Origin: Cheilinus undulatus
Taxonomy: Eukaryota > Chordata > Actinopteri > Labriformes > Labridae
DNA: 64,000 nucleotides
Direction: 5' to 3'
Assembly: GCF_018320785.1 (NCBI RefSeq)
Contig: NC_054867.1
Coordinates: forward strand, 31,623,855 to 31,687,854
Within the stretch, counting starts at the first letter, position 1. Every line of letters starts with the position of its first letter. A model generated the notes under the pieces. That model worked only from the letters and a program-made list of their open reading frames with translations. It did not search any database and had not been told where the DNA came from. Below are positions 1-13,000 of this stretch, piece after piece. The position numbers and the translations under genes are program-made.

Positions 1-224
1 ACATATGAGTTACTTTTTTATTTTCTTAAAGAAATGACATTTCTGACATTTCTAAACCCTTGATTCAGGTAGATGAAATATGACTGATCTGTAGCTATGA
101 TCAAACCCTGCAGTGTGATTGTTTTGTAACTGCTCTTTTTATTTTCAGCTGTTTTAATAGATACAATTGCTTTCATTTTAAACATTTGTATACAGTTAAA
201 TAAGTTACTGATTATTGTTCTTAC

Positions 225-1096
225 CAGCTGTTCTCCTCCCCTGTAGCGCCCCTCTCCCATGGGTCCTGGGGTGCTGTTTCCTGACCCCCCTGTTGCGCTG
301 TCTGGACCAGGAGGAGACTGGATATATTCAGTACCAGAGCCCGGCGTCTCTGCAGCGCTGCCTGATGGATACATAGGAGCATACTCCTGGTAGAGCAGGT
401 TCCTTAGTTTCTCATCCAGTGTTTTTATGGTGCTATCCACAAAGCCGCCACGGCCCAGTCGTCCCTCTCCGTCTGACTCACCGGGCCCTGCACCGTGCTG
501 GGACGGTGCCGGACTCTGGGGCAGTGAGGGTGCTTTGGTCCCGCCCACAGTGGAAAATGGCTGGTGGAGCACAACAGGCTGCTGCGGCCGATCGCTTCGT
601 GCTGCAGAGGTGTAGGAGACCGACAGTGGTTCTTTGGTTGACCCAGAGTCTTGGAGCGGGAGAGGAACGAGAGGAGGCCCCGCCTGTAAAGCGCTCACTT
701 CCAGAGACAGAGGCATGACCAGAGGACAGCAGGGCACCTCATCAGCCACAGAAACAGGACATGTCAGGTCTGGCAGCTGCTGGGCTGCATGGATCGGGGA
801 GACGGAGCCCAGAGGAGAGCTTTGTGATTCTTCAGTGGGAAATGATGTATGTGGAGATGAGGGGGGCAAAATCTGAGCTCTGCCTGGCTGTGCCTGATGA
901 ACACTGGGCTGCACCACACTGCCTGCTGGCTCCACTGAGGACACTGACTGAAGTGTTGGGGGAGCAGACACTGGGGGTGACAGAGTGGCTAAAAGGAGAG
1001 GGTCTGTGTTGGACATTATCGGAGGACTGCAGAATCCATACACGTCATAGGTGAAGCCTCCACTTCCACCAGACATTGTGGAAGATGACCCTTCTT
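225..1096 (-). CDS. wnk2: wnk2 exon 21 (last coding exon inside the window)
   Basis: 872 nt, residues 1639-1929, from [20 protein letters not shown]. Mostly Pro/Ser/Val-rich, with a conserved island [20 protein letters not shown] then LYQEYAP (about 1850-1880), diagnostic of WNK1/WNK2. Donor gtaagaa at 224, phase 0. The coding sequence continues left of the window. Confidence 0.93.
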
Positions 1097-4000
1097 CTGG
1101 TGGGAAAATATAAAAAGAAAACAAAAAAATATAAGATTAAAGAGTAGACTGAATTGTGTGTAAAGACTTAAAATGCACACAAGGGTTGTGGGATGTCTTT
1201 CTGTTACTTTCCACAAGGTGGTGCTACTGCTCTGTGAAGAGATCGGATCTTGTGCTTAATTACATCTAATGAAACAAAATTCACCTCTGGATGCAGACGG
1301 CCTGGCAATGCCGCTGTCAGCAGGTTGGGTTGTGGTTGAACTTCCTGGAGACTGTGTTGTTGTCCCATCAGACGGGGTGTCCTGGCTGGATGCAGGGGTC
1401 TCCTCTACAGGGCAGATTATGAACCATCTCTTCCCTGTGTGAAGAACTGCAACCCAAGAGTTAGGCCTGTTAATACTGTTCTGCAAGTGAATGTGAAAAA
1501 GTCCATAAAAGATTTTCTACATATGCCACAGCTTAATGTTTACAAGAGATGCTTGTTTTACCATTCTGTTGATATACAGGCTGAGGAGCTCCAGGCTGCT
1601 GATTCTGTGGAGCAAAGGAAATAAATGGGCAGAATAAATATGTAAATGGTCACTATTAAAGTATTTACCTACAGTCAATTCTATTGTTTTGCCTTGATTT
1701 ATGCTTAAATGTAGACACATGGTTCATGTATCAGTGCAGAATGCATTAATGTCTATATAAAGTCTACCCTCTCTTACCTCTCCCACCAGCCCTTCAGAAA
1801 TAAGGCCTTGTTGAGGACTACAACTTAAAGTAGATGTTCTTTCCCCCTCCATGTCTTCATTCAGCATGTCTTCAGCTTTATCTACTATATCCTTTAGCTG
1901 GTCAATGAAGATCTCCTTTTCCAACAGAAGGATGAAGCCATTCTCAACCTGCAGGACAAATTTAAAATATGTTAAAGAAAAGAACAGAATATGAAAACTG
2001 CAAAGTGAAAAAGGTTAAACTAACCATGTAAGTAGCAATTTCCTCTGGAGCATCTCCGTCCAGATCAAATTTAAAGGTCACCATTTTGTGGTTGTGAGTC
2101 TCAAGCTGGCATTCCACCATTTTATCCCCAGTGTTGCAAACCTGTGAGAGCAGGGTGTTACCATTTACATCAGACATGTCAACACTTTTTAAATTACTTT
2201 AGTCATAAATTATGCCAGGACTCACATTGAGCATGCTCAGTTTGGGTTTGCTGGTCTTCTCCTGCCTGGAGCGTGTGCGAGCAGACTTGCGATGGTGTTT
2301 CCTGGGTTTCCCGTCACCTTTTCCTCCACTTGCCAAGCTGTCATAGCCATCGCTGGTTTCCTTACCCGACGTTACATCAGAGTTAAGACTATAAAAGTAG
2401 ATGTTTAAAAGACTTCATCAATAGAAGAATGCTGTTACAACACCACAACAAAGAGAAGAGAATAGTTAGTAAAAACATACCTGTCATAGGCATAACTGGG
2501 TAAAGATATGGTTTTTTCCTGGAGAACATCCTGATAACAGAAAAATAAAACAAGATACAAAACTATCAGAAGACTTGCAGGCTTTGGGCTGGATAAGATG
2601 TGTGCATAGTCATCACTGATAAGGCTGTAATAGCCCAGGAATTTAATTTGTGTTTCATTAATTAGTTGAGGGATTATCACATAATATAATTAATAAATAA
2701 ACACAAACAATACTGAGGTTACAGAATCATGGATTAAAGGGGTCACTGAAATGTGGATTAAGAAATTATCTAGCACTGGTTGTTGACCATCTATAGACCA
2801 ATCAGCTTCATCATTTGATGTCACTAATGCAGGGAAAATAAAGCCTTTTCTGAAGAGCATATGATCAGTTTTATATCTAAAAATGTGTAAACTGCTAATT
2901 TAACAGTACCTCTATGCAGGGCTCTTGTTGAAAAGTGCTGGATGTAGAAGTGGGCTCAAAGTTTTGCTGAGCTGTGGCCAGGCTGGCACACTCAGACACT
3001 GAGCCTGCTGTCTGAGTGCCATCAGGCTGCAGAGCTGGAGCCTGGGCTGAAGCTGCGACAGGAGCTGGAGCTTTGGCAGCTACTGCTGACTGAATAGTGG
3101 CTGCTGGCACTGAGACAGGGACTGAGGTTGAGACTAAACCAGATGTATCTGAGCTAGTAGAAAAGCCTTTTGATGGTTCAAGATAGGGTCCTGATACAGA
3201 CACTGGAGCTTGAAATGGAGCTTGATCTGTTATTGGAGCTTGTATGAGGACTGAGGTTGGAGGTTTTGGATGGGTTGAGGCTGTCGTTTCAGGGATGGAT
3301 GCTGCTTGAGCTGGTACTGGGACTGATGGTTGGTCTTGTTCTTGGACCAGAGCTAGAGGTTGTATATGGGCTTGAGCTCCAGTTTTTTCTGTAGCTGAGA
3401 CTGAGATTGAGTCTTGGACTGGGGCTTTTCCTTTAGGTGCTACAGGTAAGTCTTGGCCAATTGCAGTAGACTCTGTATCGACTCCACTTCCCCAGAGAGG
3501 AGCTGGAGCAACTGGCAACACAGGCTGGACTGGAGCCTGGACCTAGAAAAAAAAGTGATAGTTTAGTAGTTAAAATCAACATTTTAAACCCTTTGTGCAT
3601 TCTGCCCATGCATTACATCAACACATTGCTTACTTAAACCTACAGATTTCCTGTGAGCATTACAGTGAGAACTGAGCTGCATATTCACCTGGACAGGCTG
3701 CTCAGCCAGTTCCTGCTCAGGGTGGGGGGCAGGGTAGGGGGTGGGTTGTACCTGGGAGAGAGGTAAGGGGTGTGTGGTGTGGAAGCTACCAAGGTTAGAC
3801 TGAGATGACAGAGTGCCGTCCTGCTGCTGGGAGACTGCAGGGGACATGGTCATGGTAAGTAGGGGGATATGGAGTGCCACACTGGGCACATGCTGAGGTG
3901 TGGATAGAGGGGTCTGAGGGGTGCTGAGAGAGGGTGCAGAGGGGAAGGCAGCGTGAGGGGTCAGAGGGAGGGATGGATGCTGCGGTGAAGGGGAAAAGCG

Positions 4001-7000
4001 GGAGCTGGACAAAGGAGGGCCGTTGCTGCTGTAGGCGCATGGCAGAGGAGCTGCAGGGAAAGAGGGGGGATTGATGCCCCCTGTTTGAACAACAGGGTAT
4101 GGGGAGGGAAACTGGGGAAAAAGGAAAAATAAAATAAACAAAGGCAACCAGTGGATAGAAAAAGCATTCACACAAGCCCTGTGATATTTTTGTAAAGTGA
4201 CAGCCAATAAGGCCTACATCTGTCTCTACCTTGGTTTCATCTTGTGTTTCTAACCAGTAAAACACACCTGTGTGCTGATCTGCAGTGGCAGGAGAGGAGG
4301 AGGAGCACAGGAAACTGACTGTGGAAAACTGGTGGCTATGTCAGGAGGACTTAGGTGAGATGTGGTCTGGTCAGCAGGTATGAGCTTAGAAACAGAATCA
4401 AACAGGCATTTTTAGTTTGACAGGAAACATGAACCTTTCTGACAGTAATACAAAACTTTTTATTAAACTGAAAAGATACTTTAGTATAGGAGCCACATTA
4501 CTAAAGTGAGCTTCAGGGCACTCAATGTTAATGATCCTGAGTGGTTTGAAGTGTAAGTACTGATTCATTATTTCAGAGATAATAGCTTTACCTGCGGCAG
4601 GACAGCAGCTGATTGGTGCTGGAGAAGGTGCTTGTAGGAGGACAGACAAATAGAGAGGAAAATTATCTATTTGAATACATACAAAATAGAGATATGTATA
4701 CACCCTAGATCACAGGTATCAAACTCAAGGCCTGGGGGCCAAATCTGGCCCATGGTGCAGTTATACCCGGCCCACCAGATCATATGATATTTTTATTATA
4801 ACTGGCCCACCAGTATGAGGTCTGCAGATTTCCTCCAGTGTAAAAATGTAAACTTAACCTTGATGATTTATATATCCTTGCTGAGTCATAAAAATTAAAA
4901 AAAAGTTAACATTAAAAAACCTTTAATAAAAAGTCAGGAACATGGGGAAGAAATGAGTGTTTTCTCTATATTTTAAATTTTGCGTCTCACAGTCATGAAT
5001 AAAATTTATGGTTTTGACTTTTTATTTCATATTTTAAACTTTACATCTGATAATTTTGACTGTATCTCATATTTTTACCTTTTTTTTATCAATAATTTTA
5101 CAATTTAAATCCCATTTAGACCTTTTAAAGTCATGATTTTTGAATTTTATCTCATGTTTTGACCTTTTCAACTCCTAAATTTAACTTTTATCTCATTTTT
5201 TTACCTTATAAAAGCAGGATTTTTAATTTTATCTCAGTTTTTGACCTTTCAAAATCATGATTTTGACTTCTATCTCACATGTTGACCTTTTTTTTCGAAC
5301 TCCTAACTTTAAATTTTGTCATTCTTTTTACCTTAAAAAATGAATGATTTTTAATTTTATTTCATATTTTGACATTTTAAACTCCTGATTTTGATGTTTA
5401 CCTTATATTGTGACAGTTAAAAATTGTGGTTTTGAATTTTATCTCAGTTTTTTACTTTTAAAATTCATGGTTTCAGTATCCTATCTTATATTTTGCCTTT
5501 TGAAAAATATTATTTTGACTTTAAATGTTGTGTTTTTGCCTTTTAAACTTTTAAGTTTTACTTTTTTATCTCAGATTTTGAGTTTTTAACTTATCATGTT
5601 CACCTTTTAATCACAAAATCATTTATCATCAGTGCCAAGTTTTTTACCATCTAATTCATTTCTGGTGAAAATAAGGTTGACATTTTTTGGTGAAATAGCC
5701 ACCCTGTTAGGCCCTCAGGTTAGACCCAAGTTCAGAATCCGGCCCCTGCTGTGATTTAGTTTGACACCCCTGCCCTAGATGAAGCAACTCAAAGTTGACT
5801 TTAGATGCATGTTTTACCTGCATGTCTGAAAGACATTGTCTCTAGACTGCTGATGTTTCTAAACTGCACATGAATTACCTGCATGTTTGCATTATTTAAT
5901 CTGCTATTTGATATTTAAATGTTACACTTGATTCCCACATTAGCATCGATAAATTTGAGAGCCAAGCACCGGGAATTATTATTACCATAGGTATACAGCT
6001 GCTTGGCCTTTATGCCACAACCTCTTTGCACATATAGTATCTATTAAACATTCCAGACATATTTAGTCACTGGAAACTGCAGCATTGTTTAGTTTGGATC
6101 AACCCAATCCAAACATGCCTTTTCCTTCCTAGTTTTTGCTTTATGTCTCTCACTACAGCTGTTGTCAGGGCCTGATACAGTTGGATGTGTTCAGTACCTG
6201 CTCCTGGCCTGGCAGCGCAGTAATCTGTGTCTGTAGAGCAGGGGCTGCAGCTGGGAAGCTCTGCGCTGTCTGTCTACTCTGGTGCAGAGCAGGGGCCGGC
6301 GTAGCTGGAGCGGAAACTGTCTGTCAGAAACACATTGGAGAGATAACAGGACATAATTGTGTTATTTTGTGTTGAATAAGCTCAAGGTTAAAATGTTTAG
6401 TGTGTTAGGAAAGGGCATAGGGGGGTGACAGCGAGAGTGCAGAAATGTTAGCAAGCTACTTTAAGGCAAGCTAGTAAGATAAAAGGAAAGCTTTGTATTA
6501 ATCAGTTGTGTAACAGTGCCAAACTCATATGTTACCACATTATTCTGAAAGTTACAGTTGTACTTATCTTAAAGCTCCTGTGAGGAAGTTTTAGCTGGTT
6601 ATGAAACAGACCAAATCGAATACTGATACTTCTTTATGACCTAAGAAACAAGACTATCAGTGAAATGAGGATTATTTCTATTAAGTGATTTTTAATGTCT
6701 GGGACAGCTGCCAGAGCTAAGGTAAAACACGAAGTGATTAGCATACAATTAAAACCAGTTTTTGTATCGTTTTTCACAACAAAAGATAATACTAAGACGG
6801 TGTGGCTGTAGACCGTTCGTCTCTGATGGCCAAAAGAAATACACACTAAAACTTGCAAATCAAATCAGATTAAAATTCAGTTTAGGGTAAGGGTAAGGAT
6901 TAGGATACCTAGGGTTAAAAGGGAAAAACCTGACCTGCAAACACGGATGACAAAATGTTTAATAACACAAACAGTCTGCTGACATGAAGAAGCTTGTCAC

Positions 7001-10000
7001 AAAGCTAACATAACTATAGCCGAGATCACAAAGCAGCTAAGTATCTACATAATTAAGTTGGCTTTAGCTCTGTTTGCTAAAGCTCATGTTTCTAAAGCTA
7101 ACTTAGCTATAATTAAGGAAGCTATGTAGCTAACACAGCTCTGTAGCTAATGTTACTAATGCTTAGCTGACAAAGCAGCTATGTAAGCTAAATAAATAAC
7201 ATAGCTACGCTAGCTTTAGATATGTTTGTAATGTTTGCAGTGTGTCTATTTCATAAATGTAACTACCAGACTTTGCCTATAAATAAAGTTTTTTTTTAAA
7301 TCTAAAACTGGAAATATGTTGTACCTGCAAACTATGGCACTTCCTAGCTGAGACATAGCGTCTCAAATGAACAATCTGTCAGTGTGGCTGTCTGAGATGA
7401 ACAGCCTGCAGCCAGAACCCTCTCAAAATGAATGCTGTGTTTTAGATCTGACTGTCAAAATAAACCCAACCCAACCCAAAATTGCCAATTTTTTGGTTCT
7501 GAAATATAGATTATTTAAAATGACAGAGGTTCTATTAACTAAATATTTTGATAGCCTTAGTTAACAGGAGGCACAAAAATCAACATAAACCAAAAATTCC
7601 ACACAGAAGCTTCACTCAGAAACAGAGGTTCCACCCTTAGAATGGACTAGGAAGGAGCAGGGAGTTGGTGGTGGGCTGCTTTGGTCTCTGGGGGATTGAA
7701 ACAACTAGCAGAATTCTGAAAGTTGCTACTGCAGGACAGGACCTACAAGAAGCCAGCTCTCTGACATACCAGTGAGTCTTCTCTGCCCTCAATGTCATGT
7801 GGCAACAACAGGCGATTCCTGTCCAGATTGGGTCGAGAGAAGAGTGGAACATCCAGGCTCTGTGTCTTGTCTATGTGTTGAAATACTAAGGAGGTTTTAC
7901 CCTCAATCTCTCTGTGACTGTGCACTGGATGATGAACAGAGAGAGTGGGGGAACTGATCCTACGATTGATGATGTGATGGAGACAGTGGTTGAGAAGTGT
8001 GAGATTGCCACTTTCATATAAGCTCCCTGGGGCCACAAGGTGAGAATGAGGTGATGTAGGTGCGCCATGCTCAGAGACTGAAGAAAACGGTGTAGATGTG
8101 GAGAGTGAGTGTAAATGTGCGTGTCCCAAAGATCCGCCTCCCTTTGTCCTGTCCCTTGGGAGGACAGACATGCAAGCCTTGCAGTGGCGGCGGGGCTCAG
8201 AGAGAGGTTGTAAATTCACAGAGAGGAGAGGTGAATCGAAATTACTTGCTGAGTCATGATGAGAGTGTTGATTTCGGGGTGGGAGAGAAGATAATGATGG
8301 AGTTCGGGCAGAGTCAGAGGATAGGTAGCCTGTAGCATGCACTGATTCCTCTGTGTTCTTGATCAAAGGTAAAGTCTGTGATAAACGCAGAGAGGGGCTC
8401 GGATTGTTTTTAGAAAGGGACTGTTTCCTGTGGTGAAACATTTCAACCAGAGAAGAGCGTCCATGCCTGAAACACACTCTGCACTCAGAGACGGGCTGGC
8501 TGTCATGATACAAAAATGGTTCACTGTTGTGACGCTGGTGGGATTTTATTCCATGGAAGAAAATAAAAACTCAGTGTTAGAAAGCAACTTGAAAACTGAA
8601 ATACTTAAGAGAGGAGGGTTAGTTTTACTCACTGTTTGAGACTGAAAAGGCCCTGGGTGCAGTTGCGATGCCGGTTGTTGATAAGCCCCAGGATGCAGCT
8701 GACCTGTGGTTTGCTGGTAGGCTCCCTGGTGTAACTGAGTGGCCACTTGTGTGTAGTTTTCCTGTGAGGTCTGTGCTGTGGGTTGCTGGTAGGGCCCCTG
8801 CTGTAGCTGAGAGTCAGCCTGTGCAGGAGGACTGTAGACTATCTGAGCTGTGGAGATGGGCTCTGGAAGGGACTGGTAGGAGCCATTTTGCTGATTTAGA
8901 TTGTCTAATTGCATGGTAGAGCTCACGCCACTGTCAGCTGTAACAAGAGAGTTAATCAAACATTATTATTCACCATGATGCCTCCTGTGGGAAGGACGGA
9001 GGAGCGGAGGGGGTGGAGAGGCATCTGATTAAAATTCAAAAGCTATGTATGTCACATTTTGACTAACAGACGCTGCACTTGCCTTTATCTCTGATTCCTT
9101 CACACATTCACATCATCTTTACATTAATAACTCAAGCGTTTGAGTTTCTAGACTTATTAACAGTCAAAGCTTGTGTTATTAAAGCATTTACCTCCTTGAT
9201 AGCTAGTGGCTCATACTTCTATCCTGGAAAGTACAAATGCTTCCCACCTTTACAAAGATGGGTATATACTTCCTAAAACCATAATTTGGACTCCTGCTTA
9301 GTATATAATGAGAGCTTACAGATGTCACTGATTAAGGATGAATGAATTGTTGAGGTGTAGCAGAGGAGCGCCCTACACCTTTTTCTTTTTATCATTACTT
9401 TCTGTGCCGTTATTATGATAATTTTAAATTGAACCAGACCAAAATTCTGATAAACTTAGCATAAAATACTGGATGTATTCCTGTAATCTTTAGTTGATCA
9501 TGAACACTACTGTATCATTGTTTGTTTAACATCTGGGCCTAAGGGGATAGTGTGGTGGTGGGAGGGCTTGGTCGGGCTGATTTGATGTGGGGGATGGTAA
9601 ACTTGAATCACTCTGCAATGCAGCAGCTGTTATGTGTTTATAATCTCGCTAACAGTGGATGCTGCAAACAAATGTAAGATTGTGTCACAATTCCATAACC
9701 CAGTGAAAAGTTCTAAACAAGTTGTATTACCAGAGATTGATTTTTATGACAAAGAAAATATATTTACTGTGCCCATAAAATATATTCACCCCCTTGGATG
9801 TTTTACTATATTACTGATTTTATGAATCAGTCAAGGTTGATATAATTTGGCTTGTTTGACCAAAAAAAAAACTCTTTAATGTGTTCAAAATGAAACATTT
9901 TTTTCTATAGCAAATGTCAGTTAAATAAAAATATGTAATGTAGAATAAATAATAAAGTGACTGCATAAATATTTCCCCTTCAAGTCAGTCTTTAGAAGAT

Positions 10001-13000
10001 ACACATTTGGCTGAAATCACAGCACTGAGTCTGTGTGGATAGGTGTCATCACTGCAATTTTACTCCATTCGTCTTTGCAAAACTGCTCAAGCTCTGTCAG
10101 ATTACACAGGGATCAGGCATGAAAAATCAAGTCCATCTACAAATTCTCCATTGGATTGAGGTCTGGACTTTGACTCAGTCACTCCGGAACATTCATCTTG
10201 TTGTCTTTTAAACCATTTCTGTGTAGCTTTCGCTGTATACTTCAGGTCATTGTCTTAAGCTGGGTGTACACTGTGCGATTTTCCTGTGATTCAACCACAA
10301 ATTTAGAGTCGCACAACTCACTTTGAAGTCAGGCCCACCGACTTTCAGTCGGATCAGGCGTCATTTGCCATGCTGTGTACCAGGGGTACGACAGCCACAA
10401 CAGCCTGGACGACCTGCTCCTGACTGGTCGAGAGATTTCTGGCATGTTTGATATTTTGATCGTACAACTCCGGACACTTCACAGTGAGAGCAGAAACACA
10501 AGCAGAATAAACAACTTTGGGGGATTGTTTTCCTTTGTAAAATGTCAGACAACATCCTAAATTAACATGACAACTGCTAGAATGACTTTGTGATGCACCC
10601 TGCTATGATAAAGGAAATAAACGAGCAGGAAATATCCCTATCCGCAGACATGCAGCCGACACAGAGGTGATGCTGGTTGTGTGTTTGGGACAGAGAGAGG
10701 TAGCGGGAGAGGGAGAGAGAATATGCGAGAGAGAGAGAGAGAGAGTGGGAGAGATGGGGGGGGGAGAATATGACTGGAGACACTTCACCCTAAGTGTGAG
10801 ACTTTTTAAAAAGAAAACTCCGCAGGTTTCTGTCCATCCTGACTTCAGTCGTACAGTGTGAGCACACAAGTTGTGCACAATGCTCTTGCTTCGTAAGCGA
10901 TTCAGTTGTACAGTATGAGATGTCATTCTGCCACGACTGTCGTATGGTGGGCTTGAAATCGCACAGTGTATACCTGCTTTACTGGAAAATAAATCTTCTT
11001 TCTAGCTATAGTTCTCTCGCAGGCTGAATAACATTGTCCTCCAGGATTTTCATATATTTTGCCCCATTCGTTTTACCCTCTACTTTTACAAGTCAACCAT
11101 GGCTTGCTGCCAGGAAGTATCCCCACATTAGGATGCTGCCACTACCGTGCTTCACAGTGGGGATGGCGTGTTTGTGGTAATGTGCAGTGTTTGGTGTCCG
11201 TCAAAAATTATGCTTTTCTGATGGCCAAAAAGCACCATTTCGCTCTCCAATTTAGACCGATTTATACATGTGCCATATTCCTTCCATTTCTTAAGGATGG
11301 ATTTAACTAAACTCCACAGGATGTTAATGTTTTTGTATCCATCCCCTGACTCATACATTTCAATAAACTTTTCTCTAAGTTGTTCGGAGTGTTCTTTTGT
11401 CTTCATGTAATGTAATTGTAGCCAGGAATACTGATGAACCATTGACTGGACCTTCCAGACACTGTTGTCTTTATACTACAGTCATTAAGACATGTTCACT
11501 GTTCTCAGGTGATCCACATTTCACTAATTGTGAGACTAGTAGCACCTACTGGCTGGACCTCTGTTGAATTAGGTCAGTCACCTTAAAGGGGGTGAATATT
11601 TATGCAATCACTTATTTTACATTACATCTTTTTGTTTGAATGACATAACCTTGTGGAAATCTGTTTTCACTTTGACATTAAAGAGGCTTTTTGTTTTTTT
11701 TGTCAAAAAAGCCATATTATATTGATCATGACTGATTTATAAAATTAGTAAAAGGGTAAAACATCCAAGGGGTTAAATACTTTTTAAAGGCACTGTTTGT
11801 GTGGTTCTATCACCAGCTTCTTACATGTGGTTGACGTGGTGGCTGGCACGGTACAGATCAGAGTCTGTGGCTCAATCTCTTGATCCTCATAATCCGTCGT
11901 GGATAACGTGGCACCCTCTGGCACACCTGAGCCAGGAACCTGCAGTAGGTTCTGCTGTGTCTTCTTTACAGCTGACTCGCCATTTCCTGATGGTACAGTT
12001 CGCTCCCTCCTCCATTTGATGAGTGCCACACGGTCCCGAATGGACTTCCCAACAATCTTCACATCACAGTCAAGAAAAAAACCAGACTCCACCTAGAGGA
12101 CACAGAAAATCAGGGTTTAAACTGACCTCCCTCTTTAAAGGAACAGTTTTTATCCTGCCAAGTGCCTGTGTCTTGTCAAAGATCAACTGATAAGTTCCTC
12201 TAGTTTCAATCAATACAGTTAATGCCTCAAGCATGTCATTACAGACATGACCGCTGACCAGCTCCCAGTGACATTGCACTTAATTAAAAGGAGTGTTAGA
12301 GGTTAAGTCCACAGTAAAAGAAGCTGCATTACTACAGGAGTGCAAGTCTGTGTCACCTATGTGATGTAAAAATACTGCTTAGATAATAAGAACACAGCAA
12401 CCTACTGAAAATGACCCATACAGAGTGGCATAAATGGCAGTAGACTGCTTGAACAACTACAGTATGTGTAGATCTTTCTTGAGTCTGGGTGTTGAGTTCT
12501 AAACCATCCATCCATCCATTTTTTATACCACTTACCCCGTTTGGGGTCACCGGGTGGCTTGGGCTGTCATCAGGCGAAAGGCGGGGTACACCCTGGACGG
12601 CAGTCAGTCACAGGGCTGACATATAGACAGACAACCAGGCATGCCCACATTCACACCTACAGCCTATTTGGGGTCACCAATTGACCTAATGATTTTGGTG
12701 GTGGGAGGAAGCCGGAGTACCCGGAGAGAACCCACGCATGCATCGGGAGGAAACACGCACAGAAAGGCCATGACTGGGAGAACCAGGAACCTTCTTGCTG
12801 TGAGGCAACAGTGCTAACCCCTACTTTATGCTGAGCTTCAGATGACAGGGAATATTTGCTATGACTTTGCTGCTAGTTGTGTTTGCTTGTGATGACGAGT
12901 GTGCTATTTACACTCCTTCAAACAGTGTCCCTTCTCACACCACAAAACCATCATAAAACAAACTAAAAAAGGACATCAAAGTTTCTATGTCCACTCATCA

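Noticed and set aside
419-718. 99-codon plus-strand ORF
   Set aside because: Antisense to wnk2 exon 21.
3795-4265. 156-codon minus-strand ORF in another frame of wnk2 exon 13
   Set aside because: Out of frame with the spliced reading frame and runs through intron sequence; the frame used for exon 13 joins neighbours at phase 0.
11152-11442. 96-codon minus ORF looking like a wnk2 exon or separate gene
   Set aside because: Its sequence is Tc1-transposase helix-turn-helix, inside inverted repeats; a transposon relic.
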